A stretch of 64,000 bases of DNA from the NCBI GenBank assembly GCA_002840435.1, contig PHAT01000005.1, forward strand, positions 410,460 through 474,459. Direction: 5' to 3'. Origin of the DNA: Deltaproteobacteria bacterium HGW-Deltaproteobacteria-6. GTDB taxonomy: Bacteria > Desulfobacterota > Syntrophia > Syntrophales > Smithellaceae. The notes beneath the pieces were generated by a model. It saw nothing but the letters and a program-made list of their open reading frames with translations, searched no databases and was not told the DNA's origin. The translations under genes were made by a program, and so were the position numbers. Positions 20,412 through 31,149 of this stretch are shown here, in pieces; the stretch's first letter is position 1; every line of letters starts with the position of its first letter.

Positions 20412-21125
20412 ATGATTGAAACTCTGATTAATAATTTATCCGCATACTTGCAGGGTTCGACCCTGCTGGCTTTTCTGGCGGCTTATCTGGGAGGGCTGGT
20501 GATCAGTTTTACGCCCTGCACGTACCCGCTGATTCCCGTGACGGTCGGATTCATCGGCGCCCAGGGAGCATCATCGAAGCTGCGCGGATTTCTGCTGTCC
20601 CTGTTCTATGTTCTGGGACTGGCGGTTACGTACGCCGTATTGGGGGCAATAGCCGCCTTAACCGGTAAGCTTTTCGGACAGATGCAGACAACCCCGCTGG
20701 TTTATTTTATCATGGCCAACATTTGTCTGCTGATGGGATTATCCATGCTCGATGTTTTCAAAATTTCGATCCCGATTCCGCAAAGAATAATGCAGTATTC
20801 CGGCGGGGGCAGGAAGGGATTTATCTCCAGTTTTCTGCTGGGCATGGTTTCCGGTTTTGTAATCGGCCCGTGCACCGCTCCCGTGCTGGGAGTGCTGCTT
20901 GGTTTTGTGGCCCTGAAAACTAATATTCTAATGGGCATCGGCCTTTTGTTCGTTTTTGCCTTCGGTATGGGGACGCTCCTGATTCTGGTCGGAACATTTG
21001 CCGGATTTATTTCTACCCTGCCGCGCTCAGGGGCCTGGATGATTATAATTACAAGGGTTTTCGGCGTTATTTTGATTGGCGCAGCGGAATATTTTCTGTA
21101 TACTGCAGGCACGCTGTCTTTTTAG
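20412..21125 (+). CDS. CcdA/DsbD-type membrane thiol-disulfide transporter
   Basis: This 237-residue polytopic protein has six predicted membrane helices. The paired redox cysteines lie in SFTPCTYPLIPVTVGF (helix 1) and VIGPCTAPVLG (helix 4). That is the CcdA/DsbD-beta core, which carries electrons from cytoplasmic thioredoxin across the membrane. No attached periplasmic domain is present; the thioredoxin-like gene 13 bases downstream would serve as the partner. Confidence 0.92.
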   Translation: MIETLINNLSAYLQGSTLLAFLAAYLGGLVISFTPCTYPLIPVTVGFIGAQGASSKLRGFLLSLFYVLGLAVTYAVLGAIAALTGKLFGQMQTTPLVYFIMANICLLMGLSMLDVFKISIPIPQRIMQYSGGGRKGFISSFLLGMVSGFVIGPCTAPVLGVLLGFVALKTNILMGIGLLFVFAFGMGTLLILVGTFAGFISTLPRSGAWMIIITRVFGVILIGAAEYFLYTAGTLSF

Positions 21126-21138
21126 CAGAAGGAGTATC

Positions 21139-21648
21139 ATGCGTAAAACCGTTACTGTTTTTATTTCTTTATTGATTGTGTTTATTTTTGTGCCGGTATC
21201 CGTCTTGTGGGGTCAGTATATCCCTAATGCGCCATTCAAACCGCAACACCCGGTTGCATCGGATTTCACGCTCAAGGATGTGCAGGGTAAAATATTCCGT
21301 CTGAGTGCTCAACGCGGCAAGCCGGTGCTGATTTTTTTCGGTACAACCTGGTGCCCCGGCTGCCGGGCAGAAATACCCAACTATAAGTTGATTCATGAAA
21401 AGTATTCTTCGCGCGGTTTGGAAGTGATTTATATCAACATCATGGAGCCGGCGAAAAAAGTGACGCGGTTTGTTCAGTCTTATTCCCTTCCGTACCGGAC
21501 ATTGCTGGATGAAGACGGTCGTGTGGCCAATGTATACCATGTGATCGGCGTCCCCATGATCATGCTGGTGGATAAAAACGGCTATATTGTTAAAACCGGC
21601 CACAGTTCCTCAGAGATGCCGCTCGACAAGGTTTTGCCGGCAAAATAA
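21139..21648 (+). CDS. TlpA-like periplasmic thioredoxin
   Basis: The start at 21139 follows AAGGAG; an upstream in-frame start would overlap ccdA. The 169-residue protein has a signal peptide, a thioredoxin fold with the active site TTWCPGCRAE, and the cis-proline loop VIGVPMIMLVDKNG. It is probably the periplasmic electron acceptor of the CcdA-like protein encoded just upstream and may serve cytochrome c maturation or disulfide reduction. Confidence 0.9.
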   Translation: MRKTVTVFISLLIVFIFVPVSVLWGQYIPNAPFKPQHPVASDFTLKDVQGKIFRLSAQRGKPVLIFFGTTWCPGCRAEIPNYKLIHEKYSSRGLEVIYINIMEPAKKVTRFVQSYSLPYRTLLDEDGRVANVYHVIGVPMIMLVDKNGYIVKTGHSSSEMPLDKVLPAK

Positions 21649-21739
21649 AGCCGCGCACAAAGGCAGGTCATGGATGGCAAGACATTGTTTGCCGCCCGGG
21701 TAAAATAATGATAAATATGCCTCCGAAAGGGAGGGATGA

Positions 21740-21946
21740 GTGGTGCAGGATAACTGGCTTGCCAACTTTACAAAGTCCGACACAGACCGCTGGATTGGCG
21801 GTGTCTGCGGCGGTTTGGGGGAACATACCCCTGTTCCATCCTGGGTATGGCGTTTATTTTTCACGCTGCTGGTTATTTGTTTCGGGACAGGGTTCTTCAT
21901 CTATATTCTGCTTTGGATTTTTGTTCCGCAAAAGACATCAGCCTGA
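21740..21946 (+). CDS. PspC-domain membrane protein
   Basis: This 68-residue protein consists of a PspC domain: DRWIGGVCGGLGEH, a VPSWVWRLFF turn and a membrane helix ending LLWIFVPQ. It probably starts at a GTG (21740 or 21743) downstream of AAAGGGAGGG. PspC proteins sense or respond to membrane stress. No pspA is nearby. Confidence 0.85.
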   Translation: MVQDNWLANFTKSDTDRWIGGVCGGLGEHTPVPSWVWRLFFTLLVICFGTGFFIYILLWIFVPQKTSA

Positions 21947-22004
21947 TCATCAGGACCAGAATAAAAATAAAGGTGAATTCCGTTAAAAAGGCGATAATTG
22001 TTTA

Positions 22005-22823
22005 TTGAGGATTAAAATTGAAAATCTGGCGCTGGATAAAATCCGGCCCGAAAAAATCCGCTATCCCTATCCTTTGCTCTTTATTCATGGCGCGGGCGGA
22101 ACAAGTCAATACTGGAAGAATTATCTTCCGTATTTTGCAGAGAAAGGTTGGGAAGTCTTTGCCATGAATCTGCGCGGCCATTTCCCGTCTGACCGGGAAG
22201 AAGCGCTGGTGCAGGTGACGCTGGAAGACTATCTGGATGATGTGGAAAAAGTCATCCGTCAGCTGGATATTAATCATTGCGCGTTGATCGGTCATAGTCT
22301 GGGCGGATTGATTGCCCAGAAAACAGCGGAAATGATCGACTCGATTAAAGCGCTTATCACCATAGCCAGCGCACCTCCGTTTGGTGTTGCTGCGCTGGAC
22401 GTGAATATGGAGGTGAATAGTGATTTGCCCTATTCCGGGGCGATCTTCAAAACCATGTGGGGAATGATGAACATGAAACCGGTCAAGCCGACTTTCATGA
22501 TGGCGGAAAAAACGGTTCTGAATAACATTGCGCCTGATGAACGGAAGACGGTTTTTGACATGTTTGTCGCCGAATCCCTGTATGTCGGTTACCAGGTAGC
22601 GCAGGGTTTTCCCGTCTACCCGTCACAAATTGTGTGCCCGAAACTGGTGATCGGGTGTGCTAAAGATGTGCTGGCTCCGGCATCCATGCAGAAGAGTTTG
22701 GCCGATTTTTTACAGGCGGATTATATCGAATATGAGCAATTTGCCCACCTGCCCATGCTGGAGACAGGCTGGGAAAAATCGGCCGGTGATCTGGCAGCGT
22801 GGCTGCATCAAAAGGTGGTGTAA
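22005..22823 (+). CDS. Alpha/beta hydrolase
   Basis: This 272-residue protein appears to start at a TTG (22005). It has the oxyanion-hole motif FIHGAGGTSQYW, the nucleophile elbow IGHSLGGLIAQ (Ser) and the C-terminal histidine in FAHLPMLE. The acid is probably the Asp in CAKDVLAPA. The substrate is unknown. It is followed by a metallo-beta-lactamase-fold gene. Confidence 0.85.
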   Translation: MRIKIENLALDKIRPEKIRYPYPLLFIHGAGGTSQYWKNYLPYFAEKGWEVFAMNLRGHFPSDREEALVQVTLEDYLDDVEKVIRQLDINHCALIGHSLGGLIAQKTAEMIDSIKALITIASAPPFGVAALDVNMEVNSDLPYSGAIFKTMWGMMNMKPVKPTFMMAEKTVLNNIAPDERKTVFDMFVAESLYVGYQVAQGFPVYPSQIVCPKLVIGCAKDVLAPASMQKSLADFLQADYIEYEQFAHLPMLETGWEKSAGDLAAWLHQKVV

Positions 22824-22932
22824 AGCGCGGAATCCGGCGGCTGACTGACCGACAGGCCACGGGCGCCGGATGAAAGGCTTAAAGGAAAAGAATGATCAGA
22901 GTAACCAGATTCAAAAGAAGAAAGGGTTCGAG

Positions 22933-23598
22933 ATGAAGTTTCAAGATGATATTTATATTTATGAATGGTCAAATTATTTTGACAACAACTGCAACAGCTA
23001 CTATATCGGCGGCGGTGTTCAGGCGCTTATTGATCCGGGTCTGACGCGCTATCTGCCCGATTTGCTCAATCAGATGGCAAATGACGGTATCAAGAAGAAA
23101 GATATCAAGTACGTAATCAACACGCACTCGCATCCCGATCACTTTCAGGGCTCCGAACTTTTTGATCAGGAAAAGGTAAAGATTGCCCTGCATCGCAAGG
23201 AAATGGATTTTCTCAAAGGCACCGGCGGCGAACTCTACGGTCTTTTCGGCATGACCGTGCCGCAAATGCAGATCAACATGCAGCTGGAAGATGGCAGGCT
23301 TGAACTGGGCGATCAGATATTCAAGGTCATTTCCATCCCCGGCCATACACCCGGCTCCATCGGCCTTTACTGGCCGGAAAAGAAGGTTCTCTTCGCCGGC
23401 GATGTGGTATTTCAGCAGAATGTCGGCCGCACGGATTTTCCCGGCGGCAACGGCACATTACTGAAAAAGAGCATCGTCACACTATCCGATCTGGACATTG
23501 AACTGCTGCTGCCCGGACACATGGGCATCATCGAAGGGCACGACAGGATTCAGGACAATTTTAATATTATCATTCAAAATATTTTCCCCTATATTTAG
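22933..23598 (+). CDS. Metallo-beta-lactamase-fold hydrolase
   Basis: The start at 22933 is preferred because the family begins near MKFQDDIYIYEW and AGAAAGGG-like sequence lies upstream; an in-frame ATG at 22870 has no ribosome site. The protein has the metal-binding motif NTHSHPDHFQG, then IPGHTPGSIGLY, FAGDVVFQQNVGRTDF and LLPGHMG. This is the glyoxalase-II-like layout, with two metal ions. The specific substrate is not evident. Confidence 0.85.
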   Translation: MKFQDDIYIYEWSNYFDNNCNSYYIGGGVQALIDPGLTRYLPDLLNQMANDGIKKKDIKYVINTHSHPDHFQGSELFDQEKVKIALHRKEMDFLKGTGGELYGLFGMTVPQMQINMQLEDGRLELGDQIFKVISIPGHTPGSIGLYWPEKKVLFAGDVVFQQNVGRTDFPGGNGTLLKKSIVTLSDLDIELLLPGHMGIIEGHDRIQDNFNIIIQNIFPYI

Positions 23599-23633
23599 GG
23601 GCGGGATAACAGTTCGGGAGGATCAATCATTTC

Positions 23634-25319
<1,686 letters not shown>

Positions 25320-25390
25320 GGGGAGCGGAGAACACACCGCGAAAGCGCAGGTCGTTCCGCCGACCCCGTCAACCCAATTCTGCTGATAGC

Positions 25391-25432
25391 ATTCATGCCG
25401 CCGACCCTTGACGGTGGCATGAATTTATTAAT
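25391..25432 (+). terminator. Terminator downstream of ettA
   Basis: ATTCATGCCGCC (25391-25402) pairs with GGTGGCATGAAT (25413-25424), 11 of 12 plus one G-U pair, followed by TTATTAATTTTTC. It lies 71 bases after the ettA stop. The rest of the 25320-25653 gap shows no gene. Confidence 0.7.
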
Positions 25433-25653
25433 TTTTCATTGACATACAGATTCGTTCTTCCTATACTCTACCCCGTCAAAAGGAATTTTCCTTCGATTGA
25501 GGGGAAGCACAGTGACACATCAAACCGATAAAAAGTTGAAATTTTGGAACAGTGCCTTCTGGCCGTGCGGAAAACAATGGGAGCAAGGCAGAACTTGCTG
25601 CGTCCGGGGATACCGGCTTTTTCAGTTCACATAAAACATCCTGAATTAAAAAT

Positions 25654-26115
25654 ATGAAAAGAACAAAAGGAACATCAACGATAATTTTTTTGATTGCCAT
25701 GAGTCTGGTTTTTCTTTCTTCCTGCGCCCTTTTTGACAAGCAGACGCAGAAAGATGCTCAGGGACCTTCCGGGACAACTCCCTCAGCATCGGAAGAAGTA
25801 AAGTCCCGTCAAAAAGCAGAGCCGCAGGATGCAAGGGAATATCCGAAAAAAGCCCCTGCCGTGCGCCAGAAGCACCCGGAACACAAGAAGGATCCGGAGC
25901 CGAAGACTTCTCCGGCCGATGAATCACTGGCCGGCCAGCAAAAGAAATACTACAATGACGGGCTCCGCTATTATACGCAGGCAAAATATCATGAAGCAAA
26001 AGCAGCCTGGCAGGAAGTGATTAAGAGGGGACCAAAAACTAAATTAGCCGCGAAAGCCCGGAATTATATAGCAAAGGCCGATCAAAAATTGAAATATCTG
26101 GAACAAATGAAATGA
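25654..26115 (+). CDS. Lipoprotein with a C-terminal TPR-like segment
   Basis: This 153-residue protein has a lipobox in FLSSC. A long Lys/Pro/Glu-rich linker leads to a short TPR-like segment (YYNDGLRYYTQAKYHEAKAAWQEVIKRGP). The linker may span the periplasm. It ends 7 bases before the cyclase gene start, suggesting they work together, for example as a sensor partner. Confidence 0.65.
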   Translation: MKRTKGTSTIIFLIAMSLVFLSSCALFDKQTQKDAQGPSGTTPSASEEVKSRQKAEPQDAREYPKKAPAVRQKHPEHKKDPEPKTSPADESLAGQQKKYYNDGLRYYTQAKYHEAKAAWQEVIKRGPKTKLAAKARNYIAKADQKLKYLEQMK

Positions 26116-26122
26116 GTGGCCG

Positions 26123-28009
26123 ATGAGCAAGGACAGCACCACGGAAAAAAGTGAAAAACCGGTCGACGTTATACCGCCTGAGCAAAGTTTGCCGGATAAC
26201 CTGAACGCGGCGGCGCCTTCCGTTACCAAGGCCCTTGCGACAAGAGAAAGCAAATCCCTGCCCGCCTTGCAGGCTTACACGAAATTTTCTTTTTTTGTTT
26301 CCTCCATGAGTATCCGGTATAAAATTGCCGGCGCTCTTATCCTGGTGCTGGTGCTGGCTATTGCCTCACTGGGCATGGTGACGTTTTCCCATCAGAAACG
26401 AATTCTGGAAGAAGAAATTAAAAAGCGCGCGGGGGTTTTTGCCCACCAGCTGGCCGGGGCCGGTAAAGAAGGCCTCATGACGGAAGATGACCTTTCCGTT
26501 TTCGCTACCATTAAAAATATTCAGAAAAATACCGGCGTCGTTTATGCCATGGTGGTGGATAAGAGCGGCGCTGTTTTCATGCATAATGTTTTAACGGAAA
26601 AAGGAAAAATACTGACCAGCCCTCTGGACCAGAAGGCGATGGAGGCCCAGCAGCTTTTCTTTCAGCAGACGAAATACAACAATGAGCCGATCATGGATGC
26701 GGCCGTGCCGATCTGGGTCATCAACCAGGACAAAAGTATCCGTGTCGGGACGGCCCGGATCGGGCTTTCCGAAAAAGAATTGCAGGATTCCATTGCCAAA
26801 CAGAAACTGAATTTTTTCTGGATATCCCTTGTTTTTGTGGCCATAGGTCTTTTAATTGCTTTCGCATTGGCGAAGGTGCTGACCGGACCGATCTACACGC
26901 TGGCCGTCGGCATGCAGATTGTTGCCGCCGGTGATTTGAATCAGCAGGTAAAGGTTGCCTATAAGGACGAGATCGGCAAGCTCACCGAGTCCTTCAATCA
27001 GATGGTTCTCGGTCTGCGGGAAAAGCTCTACATGGAAAAATACCTTTCTCACTCCACATTAAAGAGCATCCGTAAGGTTCGTGACAAATCCGACCTGAAA
27101 CTCGGCGGAGAAAGAAAATATGTCACGGCGCTTTTTTCCGATGTCCGGGGATTTACCTCCATGTCGGAAAAGATGAGCCCGGAAGAAGTCGTTGAAGTCC
27201 TGAACATCTATCTCAACATGCAGGCGATGATTGTTACGAACCGGGGCGGTGTGGTGGACAAGTATGTGGGCGATGAAATCATGGCGATCTTTGAAGGGAA
27301 AGGACAGGAGGTCAATGCCGTCCGGGCGGCAATAGAAATTCAGACTTTCTGCCGGACGCTCAACTGGGCAAGGGCCAAACTCGGCAAAAAACAGATGAAT
27401 GTCGGCATCGGACTCAACAGCGGCGATGTGGTTATGGGAAACATGGGTTCTCAGGAACAGATGAATTATACCGTCATCGGTGATAATATTAATTTAACGG
27501 CACGCTTGTGCAGTGCCGCCCAATCCGGTCAGGTTGTGATAAGCAAAGTGACCGCCGATGCATTAGGCAAGGAAGCAACGCTCAAAAAGCTGGAACCGAT
27601 CGCAGTCAAAGGCAAAGAGAAAATGATCGATATTTTTGAGGCGTCCGCTATTACGGGAGTCTCCAGAGAAGCCCTGCGCCGCAATATTTTTATGGAAGCA
27701 AAGTACCATCTGGAGGGGCTGGCTGATGAAGTCAAAACCGCTACGGTGAGAAATCTGGGGGCGGGCGGGTGCCTGATAGAATCTACTGTTCCGCTCGGAA
27801 CCGGTTCACAACTGGTGCTGCATATTAATGATAAAACGCTGAAGCATTTGAATGAAGTCAAAGCAACCGTCCGCCACGCGCGGAAAATAGACGACCGCTA
27901 TTATATCGGCGTGAACTTTGAAGGGTTGTCCGAAACTGCGCAGGCTTCCATTATTGACTGGGTCCACCACGTCAATTCCGAAATCCAGGCGACCGCGGCG
28001 GTAAATTGA
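26123..28009 (+). CDS. Membrane HAMP-adenylate/guanylate cyclase with PilZ domain
   Basis: This 628-residue protein has a Pro/Ser-rich cytoplasmic tail, a membrane helix (about 68-88), a periplasmic sensor region (about 90-225), a second helix (about 230-250) and HAMP (about 251-305). The class III cyclase domain (about 330-510) has VTALFSDVRGFTSMSE and VDKYVGDEIMAIFE with the metal Asp residues, and NYTVIGDNINLTARL. A PilZ-like domain (about 525-620) follows, with TVRNLGAGGCLIES, where the usual N.S..G motif reads N.G..G. The protein probably makes cAMP, and the C-terminal domain may read c-di-GMP. Confidence 0.88.
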   Translation: MSKDSTTEKSEKPVDVIPPEQSLPDNLNAAAPSVTKALATRESKSLPALQAYTKFSFFVSSMSIRYKIAGALILVLVLAIASLGMVTFSHQKRILEEEIKKRAGVFAHQLAGAGKEGLMTEDDLSVFATIKNIQKNTGVVYAMVVDKSGAVFMHNVLTEKGKILTSPLDQKAMEAQQLFFQQTKYNNEPIMDAAVPIWVINQDKSIRVGTARIGLSEKELQDSIAKQKLNFFWISLVFVAIGLLIAFALAKVLTGPIYTLAVGMQIVAAGDLNQQVKVAYKDEIGKLTESFNQMVLGLREKLYMEKYLSHSTLKSIRKVRDKSDLKLGGERKYVTALFSDVRGFTSMSEKMSPEEVVEVLNIYLNMQAMIVTNRGGVVDKYVGDEIMAIFEGKGQEVNAVRAAIEIQTFCRTLNWARAKLGKKQMNVGIGLNSGDVVMGNMGSQEQMNYTVIGDNINLTARLCSAAQSGQVVISKVTADALGKEATLKKLEPIAVKGKEKMIDIFEASAITGVSREALRRNIFMEAKYHLEGLADEVKTATVRNLGAGGCLIESTVPLGTGSQLVLHINDKTLKHLNEVKATVRHARKIDDRYYIGVNFEGLSETAQASIIDWVHHVNSEIQATAAVN

Positions 28010-28032
28010 TCCATAAATTTTAAATCATCCCG

Positions 28033-28056
28033 GATGAGGATCACTCATCTTTTTTA
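28033..28056 (+). terminator. Terminator after the cyclase gene, overlapping the porB end
   Basis: GATGAG (28033-28038) pairs with CTCATC (28044-28049) across a GATCA loop, followed by seven Ts. It lies 24 bases after the cyclase stop and extends into the last codons of the convergent porB gene. Confidence 0.7.
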
Positions 28057-28943
28057 TAATACCCGGCCCATTTTTCATCAATCTGTTTCTGAATGCCGTC
28101 GATTTGCGCATCAGACAGAATTCTGAAGCGGGACTGCGCGCGGAAATACTCGCGCACTGGCGTAAGCTTATGTTTTTCAAGCAGTTTTTCAGAGGCGGCC
28201 GTCAGTTTGAATTCACCGTTGACGATTTCATAGAGATCATAATAGCCGGTTTCCACGGCAAGCCTGCCGATCTTGATGCCGAGTCGCGGATCGTAACCCC
28301 ATCCGGGCGGGCAGGGGATGTGGATATGGAAGTATTTGGTGCCCGGCATATCCTTGCACTTGATAATTTTATCGTAAAGATCCAGCGGATAGGAAGCGGA
28401 ACAGGCGGCTACATAGCTTAAGTGATGCGCCGCCATGATGGCCGGGACGTCTTTCTTCTGCTGCAGCTTTCCCTTGAACGGCGTGTTGGCCGTGATGGCT
28501 CCAATCGGTGTGGTGCCCGAGCGCTGTACGCCGGTGTTCATGTAGCCTTCGTTATCGTAGCAGAAATAGATGAAATTATCTCCGCGTTCCGCGGCGCCCG
28601 AGAGGGCCTGCAAACCGATGTCGCTCGTTCCGCCGTCACCTGCCCAGGCGGCGACTGCGGTGTGGTCATTACCCTGCGCTTTGAGCGTGGCGAGAATTCC
28701 CGTGGCGGCGGCGGCCGTCGAGGCGAAGGTTACATTCAGACAGGGAAGCTTCGTCGAGGCAACGGGGAAAAGCCCCTGAAGCACGGTAAGGCAACTCGGC
28801 GGCACCACCAGGATGGTATCTTTGCCCAGGGCCTTAAGACCCACTCTGTAGGCGATCGCCAGGCCGCAGCCGGTGCATGCCCTTGTTCCGGGGTGAACAA
28901 ATTCTTCCGTCGGTAAACTTAAAATGGTTGTTTTAACCTGCAT
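28041..28943 (-). CDS. porB: 2-oxoacid:ferredoxin oxidoreductase, beta subunit
   Basis: This 300-residue protein has the TPP-binding motif GDGGTSDIGLQALSGAAERG..FIYFCYDNEGYMNTG. Cysteines near TRACTGCGLAIAY (residues about 21-28) ligate a cluster, and the length fits PorB. With PorA, C and D it converts pyruvate plus CoA to acetyl-CoA, CO2 and reduced ferredoxin, or runs in reverse. It is last in porC-porD-porA-porB on the minus strand and its stop is 9 bases from porA. Confidence 0.95.
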   Translation of the reverse strand: MQVKTTILSLPTEEFVHPGTRACTGCGLAIAYRVGLKALGKDTILVVPPSCLTVLQGLFPVASTKLPCLNVTFASTAAAATGILATLKAQGNDHTAVAAWAGDGGTSDIGLQALSGAAERGDNFIYFCYDNEGYMNTGVQRSGTTPIGAITANTPFKGKLQQKKDVPAIMAAHHLSYVAACSASYPLDLYDKIIKCKDMPGTKYFHIHIPCPPGWGYDPRLGIKIGRLAVETGYYDLYEIVNGEFKLTAASEKLLEKHKLTPVREYFRAQSRFRILSDAQIDGIQKQIDEKWAGYYKKDE

Positions 28944-28952
28944 GTGGTTCTC

Positions 28953-30152
28953 CTATAGCTTAAGCCCGATCCAGGTGGGCTCTTTGGAAACTCTGCCTTG
29001 TGTCGCAGCTTTGAGGTTTTGTGTCAATTCTTCGGTTCGAATATCCCGTCCGCCGATTCCCACGATAAAGTTCTGAACGGCGGGCAGTGTGCCTGTGGAG
29101 GCGAGATGCTCATAAAGCGCGGACTTTAGATCGGAAGCCAGCGCGCCTTCATACCCGTAGCTCAGCGCTTTTTCAAAAACGATGACGCCTTTTTTTCCTT
29201 TCAGGGCATTGGCGATGGCCTCATCGGGGAAAGGCCTGTAAAAACGGACACCCATTACGCCCACTTTGATGCCTTCTTTTCTTAACGCGTCAACCGAAAC
29301 CCGCAGCTGATAGGTTAGTGAGCCCAGGCCCACGGCAATATATTCCGCGTCATCGCATCGATAAGGTTCTAAATACGGGTCGCCGCCCCTGCCGAATATT
29401 TCCGTAAATCTTTTTTCCGCTTCTGCAGCGACGGCAAGCGCCGCCCGCAGCTCTTCGTGGAGCAGATAGCGGATTTCCATATATCCATGGGCCAGCTCAC
29501 CATGAACATCCATCCGCACATCCGGCAGGGTTACGGTATTGAGATTGGCGGGATCCTCAGGATTCAGGGCGTACTCCGGTTTGAACGGAGGAAGAAACGC
29601 GTCGACCTGTTTCTGATCCGGCACGTCAAACGGCATATAGGTATGAGAAAGAATGTACCCGTCGTAGCACACCATGATCGGGATGCTGACTTTTTCCGCC
29701 AGCCAGTAGGCTTTGATAACCGTGTCGATAATCTGCTGGTGGTCGGCGCAATACATCTGTATCCAGCCGGTATCACGTTGTGAAATGGAGTCCTGCTGGT
29801 CATTCCAGACATTCCAGGGAGCGGAAATCGCCCGGTTGACCACGCACATCACAATGGGCAGTCTGGCGCCGGCCGCCCACTGGACCTGTTCATGCATGTA
29901 GAGCAGGCCGTTGGAACTGGTTGCCGTGAAAGCTCTGGCGCCGGTCGACGATGCGGCAATGCAGACGGCGAGTGCGGAATGTTCACTCTCGACGGGGATG
30001 TATTCGGACTTCATTTCACCTGCTTCAACAAACTCGGAAAGCCTTTCCGTGAGGGGGGTCTGCGGTGTGATGGGATAGGCCGCGATAACATTGGCACGGC
30101 AAAGTTTGACGCCCAGAGCTGCTGCTACGTTTCCATTTTCTATAATATGCAT
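28953..30152 (-). CDS. porA: 2-oxoacid:ferredoxin oxidoreductase, alpha subunit
   Basis: This 399-residue protein begins MHIIENGNVAAALGVKLCRANVIAAYPITPQTPLTE, the typical PorA N-terminus that carries the catalytic surface. EYIPVESEHSALA and TATSSNGLLYMHEQV follow. The pyruvate-specific subgroup is likely from overall resemblance, but other 2-oxoacids cannot be excluded. It sits between porD (6 bases) and porB. Confidence 0.95.
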   Translation of the reverse strand: MHIIENGNVAAALGVKLCRANVIAAYPITPQTPLTERLSEFVEAGEMKSEYIPVESEHSALAVCIAASSTGARAFTATSSNGLLYMHEQVQWAAGARLPIVMCVVNRAISAPWNVWNDQQDSISQRDTGWIQMYCADHQQIIDTVIKAYWLAEKVSIPIMVCYDGYILSHTYMPFDVPDQKQVDAFLPPFKPEYALNPEDPANLNTVTLPDVRMDVHGELAHGYMEIRYLLHEELRAALAVAAEAEKRFTEIFGRGGDPYLEPYRCDDAEYIAVGLGSLTYQLRVSVDALRKEGIKVGVMGVRFYRPFPDEAIANALKGKKGVIVFEKALSYGYEGALASDLKSALYEHLASTGTLPAVQNFIVGIGGRDIRTEELTQNLKAATQGRVSKEPTWIGLKL

Positions 30153-30157
30153 GGCGC

Positions 30158-30478
30158 TTAATCCTTATCCTTGTCTTCTTCGGTGAATTGAGCCTCGTCG
30201 ACCATGGTAATGGCCTTGGTCGGGCATTCCTCGGCGCAGATGCCGCAGCCTTTGCAGTATTCCAGGTTAACCGTAGGCGGTATGGTTCGGGAGATAACGA
30301 TTTCCGGGCAGAACAGCCAGCAGATAAAGCAGGCTTCTTTATTTCTTTTGCAGGGGATGCAGAGGCTGCGGTCGAAGACCGGCCGCTCGACTCTCCAGGA
30401 ACCCGTTCTTCCGCCGTCTCCCGGACCGTTTTCACTGTGTGATGTTTTTCTTCGGTAATTTCTGGTTCCCATTTTCAA
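30158..30478 (-). CDS. porD: 2-oxoacid:ferredoxin oxidoreductase, delta subunit (ferredoxin-like)
   Basis: This 106-residue protein has one standard four-cysteine motif (CKGCGICAEECP) and one unusual motif, CIPCKRNKEACFICWLFCPE. In the unusual one the C-x2-C pair is separated from the following C-x2-C-x3-C by six residues. It carries electrons from the catalytic core to ferredoxin. Its start overlaps the porC stop by four bases (ATGA), so translation is probably coupled. Confidence 0.92.
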   Translation of the reverse strand: MKMGTRNYRRKTSHSENGPGDGGRTGSWRVERPVFDRSLCIPCKRNKEACFICWLFCPEIVISRTIPPTVNLEYCKGCGICAEECPTKAITMVDEAQFTEEDKDKD

Positions 30479-31035
30479 CCTCCCGTCACAGTTCGTTCAT
30501 AGGCAATTTTGGCAGCCAATGAATTCTTTTCGGGCTTTCTTGTATTGAATTCTTCCTCAATCCCTTTGATCAGGACATCGATTCCCAAAAGATTTGTTGC
30601 TTTTTCCAGCGATCCGATAATCCCGGTGTTGACCATACCGTGAGGAAGTCCCGCTTCAACGGAGATAGCCGTGATATCCGCCGTGGCCAGCTTAAAATTT
30701 TTAAAGTGATAGGACTCAAAAGCCATCGGCGTATTCAAAACAATAATGCCGCCGGGTTTGAGGCCGTGGGTCACATCAGCTTCCTTGAGCAGCAGATGGT
30801 CGAGGACAACGACGACATCGGGGGTTTCGATGGGCGATAAATCATAAATCTTTTCTCTGGATATCGTAAGAGAGGTCATAACCGGCGCCCCTCTGCGCTC
30901 CGTACCAAAGCTTGGCGCCATAACGACTCCCGCATAGCCGGAGACGAAGGCAGCCCCGGCAACAATCTTGGCTGCCGTGATGGCGCCCTGTCCGCCCCGT
31001 CCGTGCCAGCGGATTTCAATAAATTCCTTGTTCAT
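30475..31035 (-). CDS. porC: 2-oxoacid:ferredoxin oxidoreductase, gamma subunit
   Basis: This 186-residue protein starts with IEIRWHGRGGQGAITAAKIVAGA, the conserved PorC motif, and has SFGTERRGAPVMTSL. It is the first gene of the operon. The 114 bases upstream hold a short CCCC/GGGG-containing stem on the minus strand but no recognisable riboswitch. Confidence 0.95.
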   Translation of the reverse strand: MNKEFIEIRWHGRGGQGAITAAKIVAGAAFVSGYAGVVMAPSFGTERRGAPVMTSLTISREKIYDLSPIETPDVVVVLDHLLLKEADVTHGLKPGGIIVLNTPMAFESYHFKNFKLATADITAISVEAGLPHGMVNTGIIGSLEKATNLLGIDVLIKGIEEEFNTRKPEKNSLAAKIAYERTVTGG

Positions 31036-31149
31036 TTAAAAAACCTCGGGTGTTTAGGCTGTAGGTGATGGTCATAAGGAAAGACTGCTGTTACTTTGAA
31101 CCTCGTACCACGCATGCCCCTTGGGGGTATGATCCTTTAACCTTTATTT

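Noticed and set aside
31036-31149. Possible riboswitch upstream of porC
   Set aside because: The leader has a short G/C-rich stem but no pattern of a known riboswitch such as TPP.
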